64,000 bases of DNA, taken from Angiostrongylus vasorum. Lineage: Eukaryota > Nematoda > Chromadorea > Rhabditida > Metastrongylidae. The DNA lies in the NCBI GenBank assembly GCA_018806985.1, contig JADANN010000062.1:145477-209476 (forward strand), in the 5' to 3' direction. Position 1 is the first letter of the stretch. Every line of letters begins with the position of its first letter. Position numbers and translations under genes: made by a program. Positions 34,561 through 46,754 of this stretch are shown in pieces. Below the pieces are notes generated by a model. The model was not told the DNA's origin. It did no database searches and saw nothing but the letters and a program-made list of their open reading frames with translations.

Positions 34561-34739
34561 CTTTTTTCGTTACTCAGTTCTTCACTTTTGTTGTCCAAAA
34601 AAAATTCCACAAATTAATAACAACTGCAAGTAATTCACAGATTTTATTGAGAATAAGGAAACGTGATGAAAAAGCAGGACTAAATTTCAGACACTCGAGC
34701 TTGCTTTCCTGATCTTTATTTAGGAACGTAATGGTTGTC

Positions 34740-35125
34740 AAAAGAGGCGGATAGCACAGTGGTAGTGATATCCGTCATCATGAGCATGATGCTAGCTCGA
34801 TTCCAGGCCAACCAAGCCTCTCATTCCTCCGCTGATCTGCAAATTGGTGCCGGACTTGTCCGGGAGAAAAAGCACTCCATGCGATCTAATTGGGAACGCT
34901 CCACCCCAGCTGTCTCAGGACTTCCGCGAGAATTGCTCGACCAGCATTTTAAGGCATTCATGATGATATGAAAATCCTTAAGCAGTAACCGAAACCACAC
35001 GTAAAAACGTGGAACATCATCGTGGGCAGTGGATGGGGGAAACGAATCGAATGTGAGAAGTTCTGGAATCCGCCCACTAGATGTGAAGACGGGCAATACA
35101 AAGTTAAAAAATATGGCATTCACTT
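34740..35125 (+). repeat. SINE-2
   Basis: Best head of the family: AGCACAGTGGTAG (A box) and AGCTCGATTCC (B box). Confidence 0.72.
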
Positions 35126-35809
35126 TCAATACCTCCAAAAATAACAACTTTCTTCTGGACTGCAGGTCGTTGTTGATCCAAAAGAGTAGCTGTTCATTGC
35201 CGAACTAGTGTTATGTAGGAGACAAAACTCAGCCGACATCTATACTATCAGTTTTCCCGAAGAAATCTAGCATTCTACTGCAAATATCGATGAAAGATGC
35301 AAAAAACATGTTAAAAATGATCTCATACGGTTCGTTCGTCAAAGGTGGTGATTTTCACAAGACTGATTTCATGAGACTTAGGGGAACATAAAATTAAGAG
35401 CAGCCTTCTGGTAAACTTAAATGCATCACTCTGCCTTTGAGTCTAAGTACTATTTTATCGCTCTGCCTCTAAGGCTAGCCAAAGCACCGGGATTCCCTCA
35501 CGAGGAAAAGCGGCGATGTTGTTTCATATGGTGTTGTTTTTCCAGATATTAAGGAACTAATTTACCTATGCCAAGTTGTTTGTGTAGGACTTTGCATAAA
35601 ACGAAACCATGAAAACGGCTATAGCGGCACATACGATCATTGTTCTGCCGTTGTTTCACTCTCGAAGAGCACAGCATTCTAGCCTTTGTGCCCCATGTTT
35701 GGGCTCGATAAGCTCACCGTGACTTCTCTCAGGTTTCGGTCTAGAAAAAGAAAAGTAAAAAGTTTTTCTCACGATCAATTACTATTCAACTCGGTACTGA
35801 TAGAATAAG

Positions 35810-36310
35810 TCATCATTCTCTCGATGAGCAAACACAAATTTGTGACTTTATTCTCTGTTTATGGGTAAGCTGACGTTTCGGCGGATTTACCCTTCCTCGA
35901 AGCTCGGAAAGATCAAGTTGGCTTCAATTTTCACATATATTACATGAATTCGAAAGTGAACTGCATGGATGAATGCCTCGTATTCACGCGTGATCTTATA
36001 CATTATTTAAGACTGTTGCTTTAATGTGATAGTGGTACACTACCCTTCCATGTAAACTTCGTGTAGTTGGTCTCCACATGACATTCTCAGTGGAAGGCTC
36101 ACAGAAAGTGGTGAGTGGGCGAAGAAGCTATTTTCTGCATAATGTGATTGAAGTCTTGGTTTGGGATTTTCTCTGCTTGGTCATGGAGGTGTATGGCTGG
36201 CTAGATTGCGGTCAACTTGATCATTCGACGCTTTGAGGAAGGCCAAACCAGCCGAAACTTCAGCTTATTCATAAGCAAAGATTGAACTAACAATCTCGTG
36301 TTTCTCATTA
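35810..36310. repeat. Two PLE terminal repeats facing outward, right arm
   Basis: Mirror of 12470-12960. It has a hammerhead-like motif on minus at 35868-35906 and one on plus at about 36228-36265. Confidence 0.6.
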
Positions 36311-36409
36311 GGAAAGCAGTAAAAGTGATGAACATAATCTGCAGGCCATGAAACAATCCATAATAAGGAAGAACTGGATGGAATCAGTACTGAATCTGGA
36401 ACAACATTG

Positions 36410-36670
36410 GTGACGTGCTCTACACGCAACCTTTTTCGGAATGTGAATATTCATAGAGGACCTGACGGTGAGGGGTAGAAAGACCAAGTACGACGTAAGA
36501 GAACTGGCACAGAAGCAACAACTCTTTCCATCAAATGAGTTTAATGATACCGACGAAGAAATCTTCTTCGGGAAACGAGACCGTAGAGGAGTTAGCAGAA
36601 TGTTGTCTCCTCGACAACACGAACCGGGCAATGGTATCCACTCTTTCGAATCACTATCGAACTGTTTTCT
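36410..36670 (+). mobile_element. RTE LINE endonuclease fragment
   Basis: Mirror of 12063-12330: RGRKTKYDVRELAQKQ, FNDTDEEIFFGKRD and GNGIHSFESL. The I-G of the conserved block is changed to R-E. Confidence 0.75.
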
Positions 36671-36929
36671 GGAGGTAAGTAGATATTTTTCGGCACTTCA
36701 AAGCAGTAAAGTCTTAAGGACTAAGAACACATTAATCGCCACAAAAATATTCAAAATTCCGCTTTGCGTTTTTACTACAACTTCCTCTCATCCAAATAAT
36801 ATGAAAATGCTTATCACCATTTCGCAGTTATCAGTTTGTGAATCATGTTGGCAAAAAAAATGGTGACGATATGACCGACGAAAAAACAGGTGGGCACAGC
36901 TTTTGTGGGGCGCAGAAGTAAGGTGCTGT

Positions 36930-37120
36930 TTTCACTATGATGTCAGAGAAGCCATTTACACAGCAGTTTGATAAAAAAATCGGAAATTTGGCGCTGAACA
37001 AAGAAAATCACGCACAAAGTGTGAACGCTATGTGTGAACAAAGGAAGACTGAACTAACAGAAAAGAGAATCGTTTCATTATTTAAAATCTAAAGCGCATT
37101 TAAATACTATGCTTAAACTT
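36930..37120 (+). repeat. Dispersed repeat, right-arm mirror of 11640-11890
   Basis: Shares GAAGCCATTTACACAGCAG and GTGTGAACGCTATGTGTG with its left-arm mirror. Confidence 0.5.
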
Positions 37121-37154
37121 TTGTTAACAAAGGCTAAACAATGCCGCTCATTGT

Positions 37155-37436
37155 TCATAAAAAAAGCTTTCGGCATTGATCAAACGCTGAGGGATGCGCC
37201 ATGCATACGGCTTCATTAAACATCGTTTGGTGGTGATTGAATGAATATCTGTCCTTTACAATGACTCGCGTGGCCTACCGATGTATCGAGTCGGTGCTCC
37301 TATCCTCCCAGACGAGTCTGATACCAACTTGCCGGCCGCGAAGGGATGATGCTTGGTGAGCCACGGGAGCGAAAATTGATCCCACATGTGTGTTGCAGGG
37401 CGCCTCCGACCATTGCACCACACGAGAACAATAGGC
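37155..37436 (-). repeat. SINE-1
   Basis: Mirror of 11308-11585, tRNA-like head at 37436. Confidence 0.8.
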
Positions 37437-38129
37437 ATCATTACTGCATACAATTTTTTGAAAAACTAATTTCTCATTTAAGTAGTCGTAACGTTTCATC
37501 AACGGGAGCTTGTAAATACACTGAATTATTCGGTACAGCGAATCTGTCTCAAGACCTTGGACTTTTGGTGAAGCCAGTGTTCTTAAACAACCTGAAGCAC
37601 ACCTATAACATTCAGTTTTTTTTCAGTGATTAGGAGTCTCGCAAACTTCATCGCGTCTTCCGTGTCGATCTACGTAGTTCTTTTGCTAGGTTCATCGATC
37701 AACATGTTAGTTTCACCGAAAAGCCACTGGCAGTTGGTGAACATCTAGTAAACAAAAATGACAAGTGTTTGTAAAAGTGCCCTCCATGTAGATCATTTTC
37801 TTTCATTTTGGAGAAAATTCAATTCATTTTAACACGAGGGGGGAAGCGCGAATTCTAGTCTGAATGTTACGATTTGCAGAAGAACATCGGCAGGTGGTAG
37901 AAGTGCAGTGATAATGCGTGCACGTCTTCATCCTTACACTATAAAGAGTTGGAAAATATCTCTGCTCAGTTCGATACGTTTGCCGTCTCATTTGATTCGA
38001 TTACTTAAAATGCCCTCACATTTTTTTGAATGGAGCAAGAATAAAATCTCTAACGTCAATACAAAGTGTTCAAAATTGAGAATATTCAACATAAAGCAGT
38101 TGTCAAGATCGGTTTTCTGTTAACCACTG

Positions 38130-41020
38130 TATTAGGTTGTAAATATCCCGCCTTCTTTTTTCAGCAGTCGCAAGGTTGTTATTCAGCACACGTTTAGTTC
38201 CTTGCAAAAAGAACACGTTCAACACAACCATAGCTGACGTTTCGGTAACATCGCCTCTTTCGGAGCCTGGAACGACATATTGATTCGTAGTTTACTAGGT
38301 TAAGCGCTTCAGTTGCACAAAAAGAAAGAGGAAAATCAGAACGATAATTACCGATCAACAGCTTCTCAAAAGACCCACCGTATTTCACCTGCTTTCCACC
38401 GAGGAAGAATACCCATTTAGAGTCACATATGGCTGATGACTGTACTACCCCTCATCAAAAAATCAGTTCTTAGATACGCGGCTAGATCATTTTTTTATCT
38501 CTGGGCATTCCTGGCATTTATCCAAGCGACCACGAGAAGTTTGCGCGTTGGTTTTTTGGAATCCTGTGCAAAGATAGCGACTTTTATGTCAAAATCGTCT
38601 CCGCTATGCTTTCGTACCCCATGCGTCCCTAGCGGCGCACATCGTCTTACTCTCTGTTTACCATCTAGGTGTTTTTTTTTGTACGGATACATAATGGGCT
38701 GCCTGTCGCGCCAATATATAGTCATATATCATCTGCACAAGTACTGCAAGAGATCAGATATATTGTACCTGAACTCATGCAGTCACCCTCCCTGCCATAA
38801 GGGCAAATCACGAAATTTTGCATTTCAAACAGACGGTCATATAGGTGGTTACGCACTAACTGACGGCTGAGGGTATTCGGCGGTATTTCAGTTAATGCTA
38901 CCGATTCCTCTAGATCTGTCCTTCTTAAGCGTCGCTTTGTCGCTATACTTATTTCATAGCCAATAAAGGGCATAATAAACGCGCTTTTGTTTCGGCCAAA
39001 CCGTTCGTCTTGAGATGTCGCTCTCCTTCTAAACTTATCTCGTGGGATTACCATTTCGAAGCCATTGAAGATAGCTATTTGCCGTACCAAGTCGCGCGAT
39101 TCTTCCTTTAGTTCCGTACTTGTCCACATAGAGGTGGCCGTTCGAAACATGTTTCTCATAAGAGTCTTCTTTGTGTGTGAAGGGTGGGAAGAAAGGGAAA
39201 GAACCAGGATGTTTTTTGTTACCTGGTTTTCGGTACCACTTTGTCATATAACCGTTACTTGATAAGTTGATTTGAACTTTAAGAAATGGAAGCCACTTTT
39301 CGATCGGTTTCTCCCGGGTGAATTTGATACACTCAGACTGCTCCTTGAATACTTCAAAGCATTTGTCCATCTCCTTCTGCGTAGAGAAAGTTACAAAACT
39401 GTCATCACTTATGTTTTTATGATGTTGAGCTTACACAATGTTGATAAATACCTTTATTCAGTTAACGTTTCAGCTCTTCGTCTTCATCATAGCCAATGAT
39501 CCGCGTCGGTGGTCCGCAATTGTTCGTTATCTCGATGTGGCGTCTTCGTTGTCGTAACGGGACGGCATCCTCTTCAGTGAACACCACACGAATTAATCAT
39601 AAGCCATAAGCCACTGCACCGCAATCACCTACATAACTGCAGCAGACTAGCTTCTGCAGACCGAGAACGGGACTTCTATTTTAGACATAAACCAAATAGC
39701 AAGACTTGGTGAAAGTTGCTGTCCCATTGCTAACGCCCTTATTTGCTCGTAGTATTTCCCAGACCATCTGAAAATCGAGCAGTTTTGGCACTCTTTTAAG
39801 AGAGCCATAAGCTGCTGGATTGAATTGACAAGCCATGCATATTTACTCTTCCTGCATGTTCAACAAGAAGTTCGAAAAATGGCTTGCATTGCGGAGTCAT
39901 TCGATACTCTGGCGTACAGCGCGGTAACAACGAAGAACTCCGTAACGTTCGCGTTTCCTCTTTTCCCACCCTTCAAATACAAAGAAGGCGCTTGTGAGAA
40001 ACATGTCACGAACGCCCACCTCTGTGTGGACAAGCACGGAACAAAAAGAAGAATCGCGCGACTTGGCTCAGCAAATAGCTATCTTCAATGGCTTTGAAAT
40101 AGTAATCCCACGAGATTAGTTTAGAAGGAGAGCGACACACTAAGATGAACGGTTTGGCCGAAGCAAAGGCGCGTTTATTTTTTCCTTTATTGGCTATGAA
40201 ATAAGTATAGCGACAAAGCGACGTTTAAGAAGGACAGATCTAGAGGAATCGGTAGCATTAACTGAAATACCACCGAATACCCTCAGCCGACAGTTAGTGC
40301 GTAACCACCTATATGACCGTCTGTGTGAAACACTGAATTGCGTAGTTTGCACTCATGGCAGGGAGGGTGACTGCTGAGTTCAGGTACAATATATCTGGTC
40401 TCTTGTAGTACTTGCGGAGATGATATATGACGATGTATTGGCGAAGCAGGCAGCCCATTATGTATCCGTACAAAAAAAACACCTAGATGGTAAACAGAGA
40501 GTAAGACGACGTGCGCCGCTAGGGACGCATGGGGTACGAAAGCATAGCGGAGACGATTTTGACATAAAAGTCGCTATCTTTGCACAGGATTCCAAAAAAC
40601 CAACGCGCAAACATCTCGTGGTCGCTTGGATAAATGCCAGGAATGCCCAGAGATAAGACATGATCTAGCCGCGTATCTAAGAAGTGATTTTTGATGAGGG
40701 GTAGTGCAGTCATCAGCCATATGCGACTCTAAATGGGTATTCTTCCTCGGTGGAAAGCAGGTGAAAAACGGTGGGTCTTTTTTGAGAATCTGTTGATCGG
40801 TAATTATCGTTCTGATTTTCCTCTTTCTTTTTGTGCAACTGAAGCGCTCAACCTAGTAAACTACGAATCAATGTGTCGTTCCAGGCTTCGAAAAATGCGA
40901 TGCTACCGAAACGTCAGCTACCGTTGCGTTGTATGTGCTCTTTTTTGCAAGGAAATAAACGTGTGCTGAATAAAAGCCTTGCCATTTCTGAAAAAGAAAA
41001 GAAGATATTTATAAAGCAGT
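38130..41020. mobile_element. Head-to-head pair of PLE fragments, right arm
   Basis: The order is: minus-strand terminal repeat (38130-38430); GIY-YIG and linker on minus (38440-39040, GTIYLISCSTC and HLDGKQRVR); RT C-terminus on minus (39040-39415, MDKCFEVFKEQSECIKF); centre (39420-39840); RT C-terminus on plus (39870-40110); linker and GIY-YIG on plus (40120-40660, HLDGKQRVRRRAPLGTHG); and terminal repeat on plus (40690-41020). The RT catalytic YxDD part is absent from both halves, so neither could move by itself. The middle aligns to the left arm in direct orientation, unlike its flanks. Confidence 0.8.
40882..40920 (+). ncRNA. Hammerhead-ribozyme-like PLE terminal motif, decayed
   Basis: It reads CCAGGCTTCGAAAAATGCGA to CCGAAACGTCAGCT. 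The 3' half is conserved, the CUGANGA box is not. The mirrored minus-strand copy is at 38231-38270. Confidence 0.35.
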
Positions 41021-41094
41021 TTCTATCTCCAGACGCTCTTACGTCTCTCTCTTCATTCCGTTATCGTGTTGTTTATTTTAATTGTACATATAAA

Positions 41095-41116
41095 GTTTTA
41101 ATTACCCAAGTTTGAG
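41095..41116 (+). other. SL1-like sequence
   Basis: 21 of 22 bases match SL1, the only difference being at position 2. ATAAATG follows at once. A genuine SL RNA gene would continue with a splice donor and Sm site, which are absent here. Confidence 0.85.
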
Positions 41117-41304
41117 ATAAATGATGTGGGGGCTTGCGACGCGAGTCGCGTTGCACTGGCGAGGAATCGTGAGCTACGTCACGCTCGAAACCATTGACAC
41201 GGGTTTCACAAATAATGCTACTTTCAATCGAATTACTCGTGCAATACCACGTCCACTGATCAGCTCCCGCGTTTACTCTGTCTTCAGATGTAATTGAACT
41301 GACG
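41117..41304 (+). pseudogene. Shortened right-arm copy of the SL1-led ORF
   Basis: The start region (AATGATGTGGGG...) and the end (VYSVFRC) match 8121-8597, but about 300 bases of the middle are missing between the GAG near 41173 and TACGTCACGC. The remaining frame is open in more than one register. Probably a deletion derivative. Confidence 0.45.
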
Positions 41305-41449
41305 AATTCGAAAGATAGACGAAAAAAAATAATTAAGGCCTGAATAGAGATACAAGTGTTGATGAATGAATAATGAGAACAACATGGTATACGATTCACA
41401 ATGTTATTCATTTCAGCATATTGACTTCCAGAGAACAAGTACTTAGATA

Positions 41450-41825
41450 CTCACTTGGACGGCCCGTCCTTACTGGTTGTGCGAGCCTCGGCATAATTTC
41501 CATTTGGTCGAAGTTTTGTTGGTTTAGCCATGGTTTCCTAGAGTGCCGATGTCAGGCCAAAGCCTGCCTCAGGTCCTCAGCACCACAAGAAGTCGCCGTC
41601 CTCGTGGATCAGAGGGAAATTCGCCACCATGTGACTAGTTTGATACTAGGACGGTGGAGGATCCTAGCATTGGTTTACTCTTAGCTGGGCTTCCTGATGG
41701 AAATGCTATCTCCTTCTTAGCTAGGGAGACCCCACCGGGTGATGAATTACCCGCTCTACATCGCAGCCCGACAGCCATGAACACCTCCCAGCCACGATGA
41801 GGCAGCAAACCATTGGGAGGATAGA
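41450..41825 (+). repeat. R390 repeat
   Basis: A full-length plus-strand copy of the R390 family, mirror of 7565-7945. Confidence 0.75.
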
Positions 41826-42285
41826 ACAAGTAGTTTGTAGCTATTTCATGTATTATAACTGTATTGCTCTAAGTAAGTCCGAATATGGTAGGTCAGTGTG
41901 TTATTTCAATCTGAAGAATTGTCAGGTTGTTAAAGGTGAAGAAACGACTATGACGCAAGCAATTAGATGAAAACGCCGTCATTCTTTTGGAAATCGATTT
42001 CAAAGTAGTAGAGCACAGAATACCATAAAGCCAACTGTTTTAGTATTTCAAAAATTAGAACAAACACAATATGTTGTGGACGTCGTGACAATGGTATTGA
42101 AAAAGAGAAGCATCGAAAGGACAAGGAAGAGTTTGTTCCATCCACTAAACCACAAAGTTTATTTAAATATTTGACGATCAAATTCTAAACAGAGCAGCCA
42201 CCTGATAGAAAATATTCTTTTTTCTAGTAACACAGATTGAATATGGACGTGTGGACGGCTATGCAAACGATTAATTACCAAAAGC

Positions 42286-42383
42286 GTATATAATCAAGGT
42301 AAAACGTAGAACTTTAACCATAGCACTCCTACCATTTCTCATTCTCGCTATTAAAGCGCCAGTTCTTCATAATTCATTTTAGG
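42286..42383 (+). promoter_or_regulatory. Probable promoter/5' end of right astacin gene
   Basis: A TATA-like GTATATAAT lies at about 42286, followed by a stretch running to ATTTTAG directly before the start codon. The same bases occur mirrored at about 7016-7112, so both gene copies keep the same upstream sequence to about 200 bases. The role is inferred from position only. Confidence 0.35.
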
Positions 42384-45172
42384 ATGAACATTATACTGTT
42401 CATATTTTTGACCTTCTTCGTTAGTGCGGAAGTGTTCAACAGTCTTGAGTCGACAGATGAACCATCGACTAGCGATGAGAACTTCGAAGAAGAGCTGCAA
42501 GAGGGATATCAGTTGCTTAAAGACGTAAGAATAACTGAAAAATCGCATCCGTAAAATAACAAAAGCTATTGTCTTGCTTCTCAACTCTGTTTCTACCACA
42601 GGAGCCCCATGCCAAAGACACAAAGAATCTTCTCCAGCAATTGCACATGATGGAGCCAGAAATCAAAGAAGAACTCACTCTATCCCCAGAGCGGGATGCT
42701 GAGTTACAAGAAGAAATGAAGGTGAGCATATTGCCTTTTAAGGAACAACGAAGAATGAAGTCAAGTTTTAGAATTACGTGGAGATCGAAAACGATCATCT
42801 TCCACAATTTGGAGAAACGATCGAAGAAATCAATGCAGAGAGTAAAGTCGACAGAGCGTTGTTTCAAGGAGACATGCTACTTACTAAGTTTGGTCCATGC
42901 AAGCATTTCCTCTTTAACTTCCCAAAAAGCATTGTTGTTTTCAGAGAACAAGCCGATGAGATCATAGAAGACGTTAAGGAAAATGAAGCCAAACGCAAAA
43001 AGCGACAAGCATATCGCGACAGTACATATCCCAATACTCTGTGGTCAAATGGAGTGTCGTACTCCTTTCACTGGAACGCAAGTTCGTCGTTTTTTTAACC
43101 TATTCTCAGGAGATATGTAATAAATAAGCGATCGCTCTAAAACAACCGACTTAATACATCGGTGGACCACCGGTAGTGATTGTACAGACCAGACGAGCAT
43201 TAATTCACTCATTTAAAAGTGGTGATGCCGCATACGTGGCACTCTGGCACTCCTTCATGTTCTCTTTGAATGAAAGCAACAAACGCTGAGCATAATAAGT
43301 TCCTGACTAATTTCAGCGCAAGGAGCAAGGCGGGTTTTCGTAAAAGCTACCCAAATATGGCAGAGCGAAACATGCATTAATTTCTTTGAAGATAACACAG
43401 GTGTGACAAAAAGAATGGTTGAAACCTATGGAAACTTGAAGAATCCGCTAAAATTTAAGCTTCGGGTAGGATTGTCGTCTTCCAAGGTCCTGGATGTTAT
43501 TCAAATGTTGGAAGACTTGGAGGCATTCAAATTCTCTCATTGGGGCCGAGATGCGAACAGGTACGATGGCTTTTTGATATATTCATTTTTCTCGTTGAAT
43601 TTTCTAGGCTAAGAGAAAGAGACTACTATTAATGCCAAACTACATTATTCTCGTATTCTGTGTAGGTTGGAACCGCTGTGCACGAAATCGGTCACTCCTT
43701 GGGTTTCTTCCACACGCAATCGAGGCACGATCGTGACGATTTCATCACACTCTATTTGCAGAACTTCAGGGTTAATTTGAAGTACATTTACAGTATAGAT
43801 GTGAATAAATGGAAGCACGTAGTTCTAGAACGGCTGGATATCTCAATTTACAAAGCAAAGTGAACACACAAACTATAACTATGACCTGACCTACGACTAT
43901 GGAAGTATTATGCATTACGGAGCATTAAGGTTACTCAGTTGTTCACCATTTCCGTGTTAAATCATAAGTGATAATCATTTCAATTTTAGCGTCTCACGGA
44001 ACGGTCAACCTGTTATGGTCCCACGTGATATGAAATATGTGCAAACTCTTGGAACACGCGTACTTTCGTTCTACGAGAAACTAATGATGAACCTTCACTA
44101 CAACTGCCTCGGTGAGAGCAGTGCAACATGCATTTTCGATTCCCTGTTATATCTTTATGGTTCATTAAAACCGAATCATTTTAGACAAATGCAAGAGTGG
44201 GTCTTCAGCAAATTGCAAGAATGGTGGATTTCCCCATCCAAGAGACTGCTCTAAATGCACTTGCCCAAGCGGATATGGTGGAACTCTTTGCGACGAAAGA
44301 GTAAACAGCTTAAACAATAAAAAGCTGGTTTTGTGCAGCTGAGGTAAATGCAGCAACTGTGCTTTACAGCCAAGTGGGTGCGGTAGGACACTAACAGCAA
44401 CGACCTCCTATCAAACGCTTGAGGACACCGTGGGTGAGAGAGGTGCACGTTTTCCAAAGGACGAGTTGATGATGTGCCACTATTGGATTAAGGTATATTT
44501 GCATTAACCTCTGGCAGAGTTCGTGCTAAGACAAATATTCTTTAAGGGACCAGCTGGTTCAACGATCGAGGTAATACTTGATAAGTTCTCGGATGGCGTA
44601 TCTAACGATGGCTGCAATTTAGCTGGAGTTGAAATTAAAACAGGAAGTGATAAACGTCATACAGGTTACAGGTAGGAGCGTGTGGATGAACAACGCTAAC
44701 GTAGCTGATCTAAAGTTCCGATATCTTGTACTGCTTAGATTCTGTTCTCCAAAATTTGCTGGAACATCCTTGGTCTCTACGCACAACATCGTCCCCATAA
44801 TTACCTTCAGCAATATATTTGAAGTCACGACCGTCTTGCGTTATCGAATCGGTAATCGGGAAATAAATATTAGCACTATCTTAGCTCTCATCTTTCAAAT
44901 ATTTCTCACTGTACCAACTGTTGCAGTTTCCACTGGCACAACTTCTACACACACGACTACTCCTGAGCCAACGCCTGTGCCAAGAAATACGTCTACTCCA
45001 GGTTGCAGAGATAGCAATGTGTACGTGCCAACAATACATTCTTTACGATCTCCCAAAGCTCAAGCTATTCTTTAGGTGCTCTGTGCTATTGAAATGGGAC
45101 TTCTGTAATAATGCCAAATATGACGACAAGTTAAGAAGACGAGTCTGCCCAAAATCGTGCAATTTCTGTTAG
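42384..45172 (+). CDS. Secreted astacin metalloprotease with EGF, CUB and ShK domains
   Basis: Fifteen exons are proposed: 42384-42524, 42602-42721, 42772-42887, 42945-43081, 43317-43400, 43470-43560, 43666-43770, 43829-43929, 43990-44111, 44185-44300, 44370-44492, 44547-44671, 44739-44851, 44927-45020 and 45076-45172, giving about 561 residues. A signal peptide (about residues 1-15) is followed by an acidic prodomain and KRKKRQ (about 142-147), where a furin-like protease would release the mature enzyme. The catalytic domain has HEIGHSLGFFH (about 236-246), the zinc-binding site, and the Met-turn SIMHY (about 290). EGF (44185-44300, six Cys), CUB (44370-44851), a Thr/Pro linker and a six-Cys ShK domain follow. 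ATTTTAG just before the ATG could be a trans-splice acceptor. Exons 5 and 6 do not join in frame: one base is off. The product DNTGVTKR-IVVFQGPGC would need a non-GT donor. The family assignment is firm; the role is not. Confidence 0.92.
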
Positions 45173-45239
45173 TTCACCTTAACTTCTCGAGTGTAAGCAT
45201 TTATCAACTCTTGTTTAAGGACATACATTAGCTTTATAT

Positions 45240-45515
45240 ATGTATGCACGCATAGAAAGCATAAAGGATAAAGCTTTGAACATTGATCAAATGCTGAAAG
45301 ATGCTCAAGGCATCCGACTGCACTTCAACACGGTAGAATTTACTGAAGGCATATCTGGCCCATGTAATGTCCTCCCATACATGTCTGGCATCGAATTCTT
45401 GACCCCTGAGATAAGGGAGGATTGCTTAACTTGGGGGCACGAGATTAAAGAAACGGCCACATGAATATTGCGGGGCACCTCTAACCACTATGCTAGAAGT
45501 ACCATTTACACACCC
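45240..45515 (-). repeat. Diverged SINE-1-like element
   Basis: Mirror of 3885-4140, immediately downstream of the right-arm astacin gene. Confidence 0.6.
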
Positions 45516-45611
45516 TTTACACATATATTTTGATAAATAAATCTTCCAACGAAGTAGCATTGCGCAATCTTGGCGTTATGAGATGGTAATTTCACAATGG
45601 ACGGACTCGTA

Positions 45612-45890
45612 TCTGTTATAAAGGATAAAGCTCTCGGCGTTGATCAATTCCTGAGAGGTGCACCATGCATTGGGCATCATTAAGCATCGTTTGCAGGTGA
45701 TTTAATGCATATCTGGCCTTTACAATGACTCGCGGATGTATCGAGCCAGTACTGCTATCCTCCCAGACAAGTCTGGTAGCAATTTGCCGACCCCGGAAGT
45801 ATGGAAGGCTTGTTGAGCCACGGGCTCCGGGATCGATCACTTGTGTATTACAGGACACTTCCGACCACTACGCCACATACACCCTCGCAT
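45612..45890 (-). repeat. SINE-1
   Basis: Mirror of 3511-3782 in the near-identical tract, with the tRNA-like head at the high-coordinate end. Confidence 0.82.
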
Positions 45891-45996
45891 CTATTATAGT
45901 CCAGAATAATCGACTTGCTAAAGTTCAGTCGAGGGCGATATTCATTATTTCACCGAGTTTTATGAAAGCCGTGCTTGAAAACTATTGACTTGCTAG

Positions 45997-46265
45997 ATGC
46001 CCCCCGCTATGAAGCCGACAGCTGCAGGATGCATTGCCCTCTCGAAGTGGATCATATTGAAGACTGGAACTGGTCAATACCCGGCCTGTATGAAAAGGGC
46101 ACTGCAGAGTGAAGTTCGCCACTCGTGCGTTACGCCATCCACTGGATTCGACAGGATCAGACTGCGAGCACCCACAACGCCCACGTTGATCATCGACTCC
46201 GATCAACGCTGCTCTGAGAAAGGCGAAGACGGGGAAACACTAGACAAATAAATTTTTTTTTATCA
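45997..46265 (+). repeat. PLE-terminal-like segment
   Basis: Mirror of 3147-3422. The open frame is conserved only because the arms are nearly identical here. The 3' part has the CTCTGAGAAAGGCGAAGACG...GGAAAC pattern seen at PLE ends. Confidence 0.5.
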
Positions 46266-46754
46266 TGGTAATCTTCACTTAGTAATCGAAGGAGGTCTCG
46301 ACTTACTATAGTTCAGTAGTAATTTCATGTAAGGTACTTTAGTGATAGAAGTAGAGAATCTGTAGTAATTTCTCGTCAGTTAGCCTCAATGGAAGCCATC
46401 TATGAACATGAGACAAACGAGCAACGAACATTCATGGCCTTTCGAGTCAGCAGGTCAACGCCTCCTTAATACTCTCGTGACTACACCTAATCTCTGGTTT
46501 GTCGAGGACTGGACTATGCCTACTTTTCAGCCTTTGTGGACTTCCTGCTTTTTGGAAATAAACAGTAATTTTTCGATAAATAGAACACTTCGTGGGTTGT
46601 GAACACGAACGCTTGTAGAAAGGCGTTGCTCTGTCTTTCTGAGAATGTGAATAATATTGATGGTGCTGTTTGCTACATGTCACTATGGGCCATTATACAA
46701 ACATCTCACCGCCACCACTTGGAGGTGTCTTTCAAGTTATGAGTCCCTATTTTA

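Noticed and set aside
38436..38870. 144-codon plus-strand ORF
   Set aside because: It is the antisense of the minus-strand PLE GIY-YIG region (HLDGKQRVR and following).
42517..42867. Minus-strand ORFs across the astacin prodomain
   Set aside because: They are antisense to three well-supported exons with canonical introns.
43077..43082. GC-AG intron at the end of astacin exon 4
   Set aside because: A GCAAGT donor looked possible, but using GTTCGT four bases further gives the correct frame (NATQGARRVF), so the intron is an ordinary GT-AG one.
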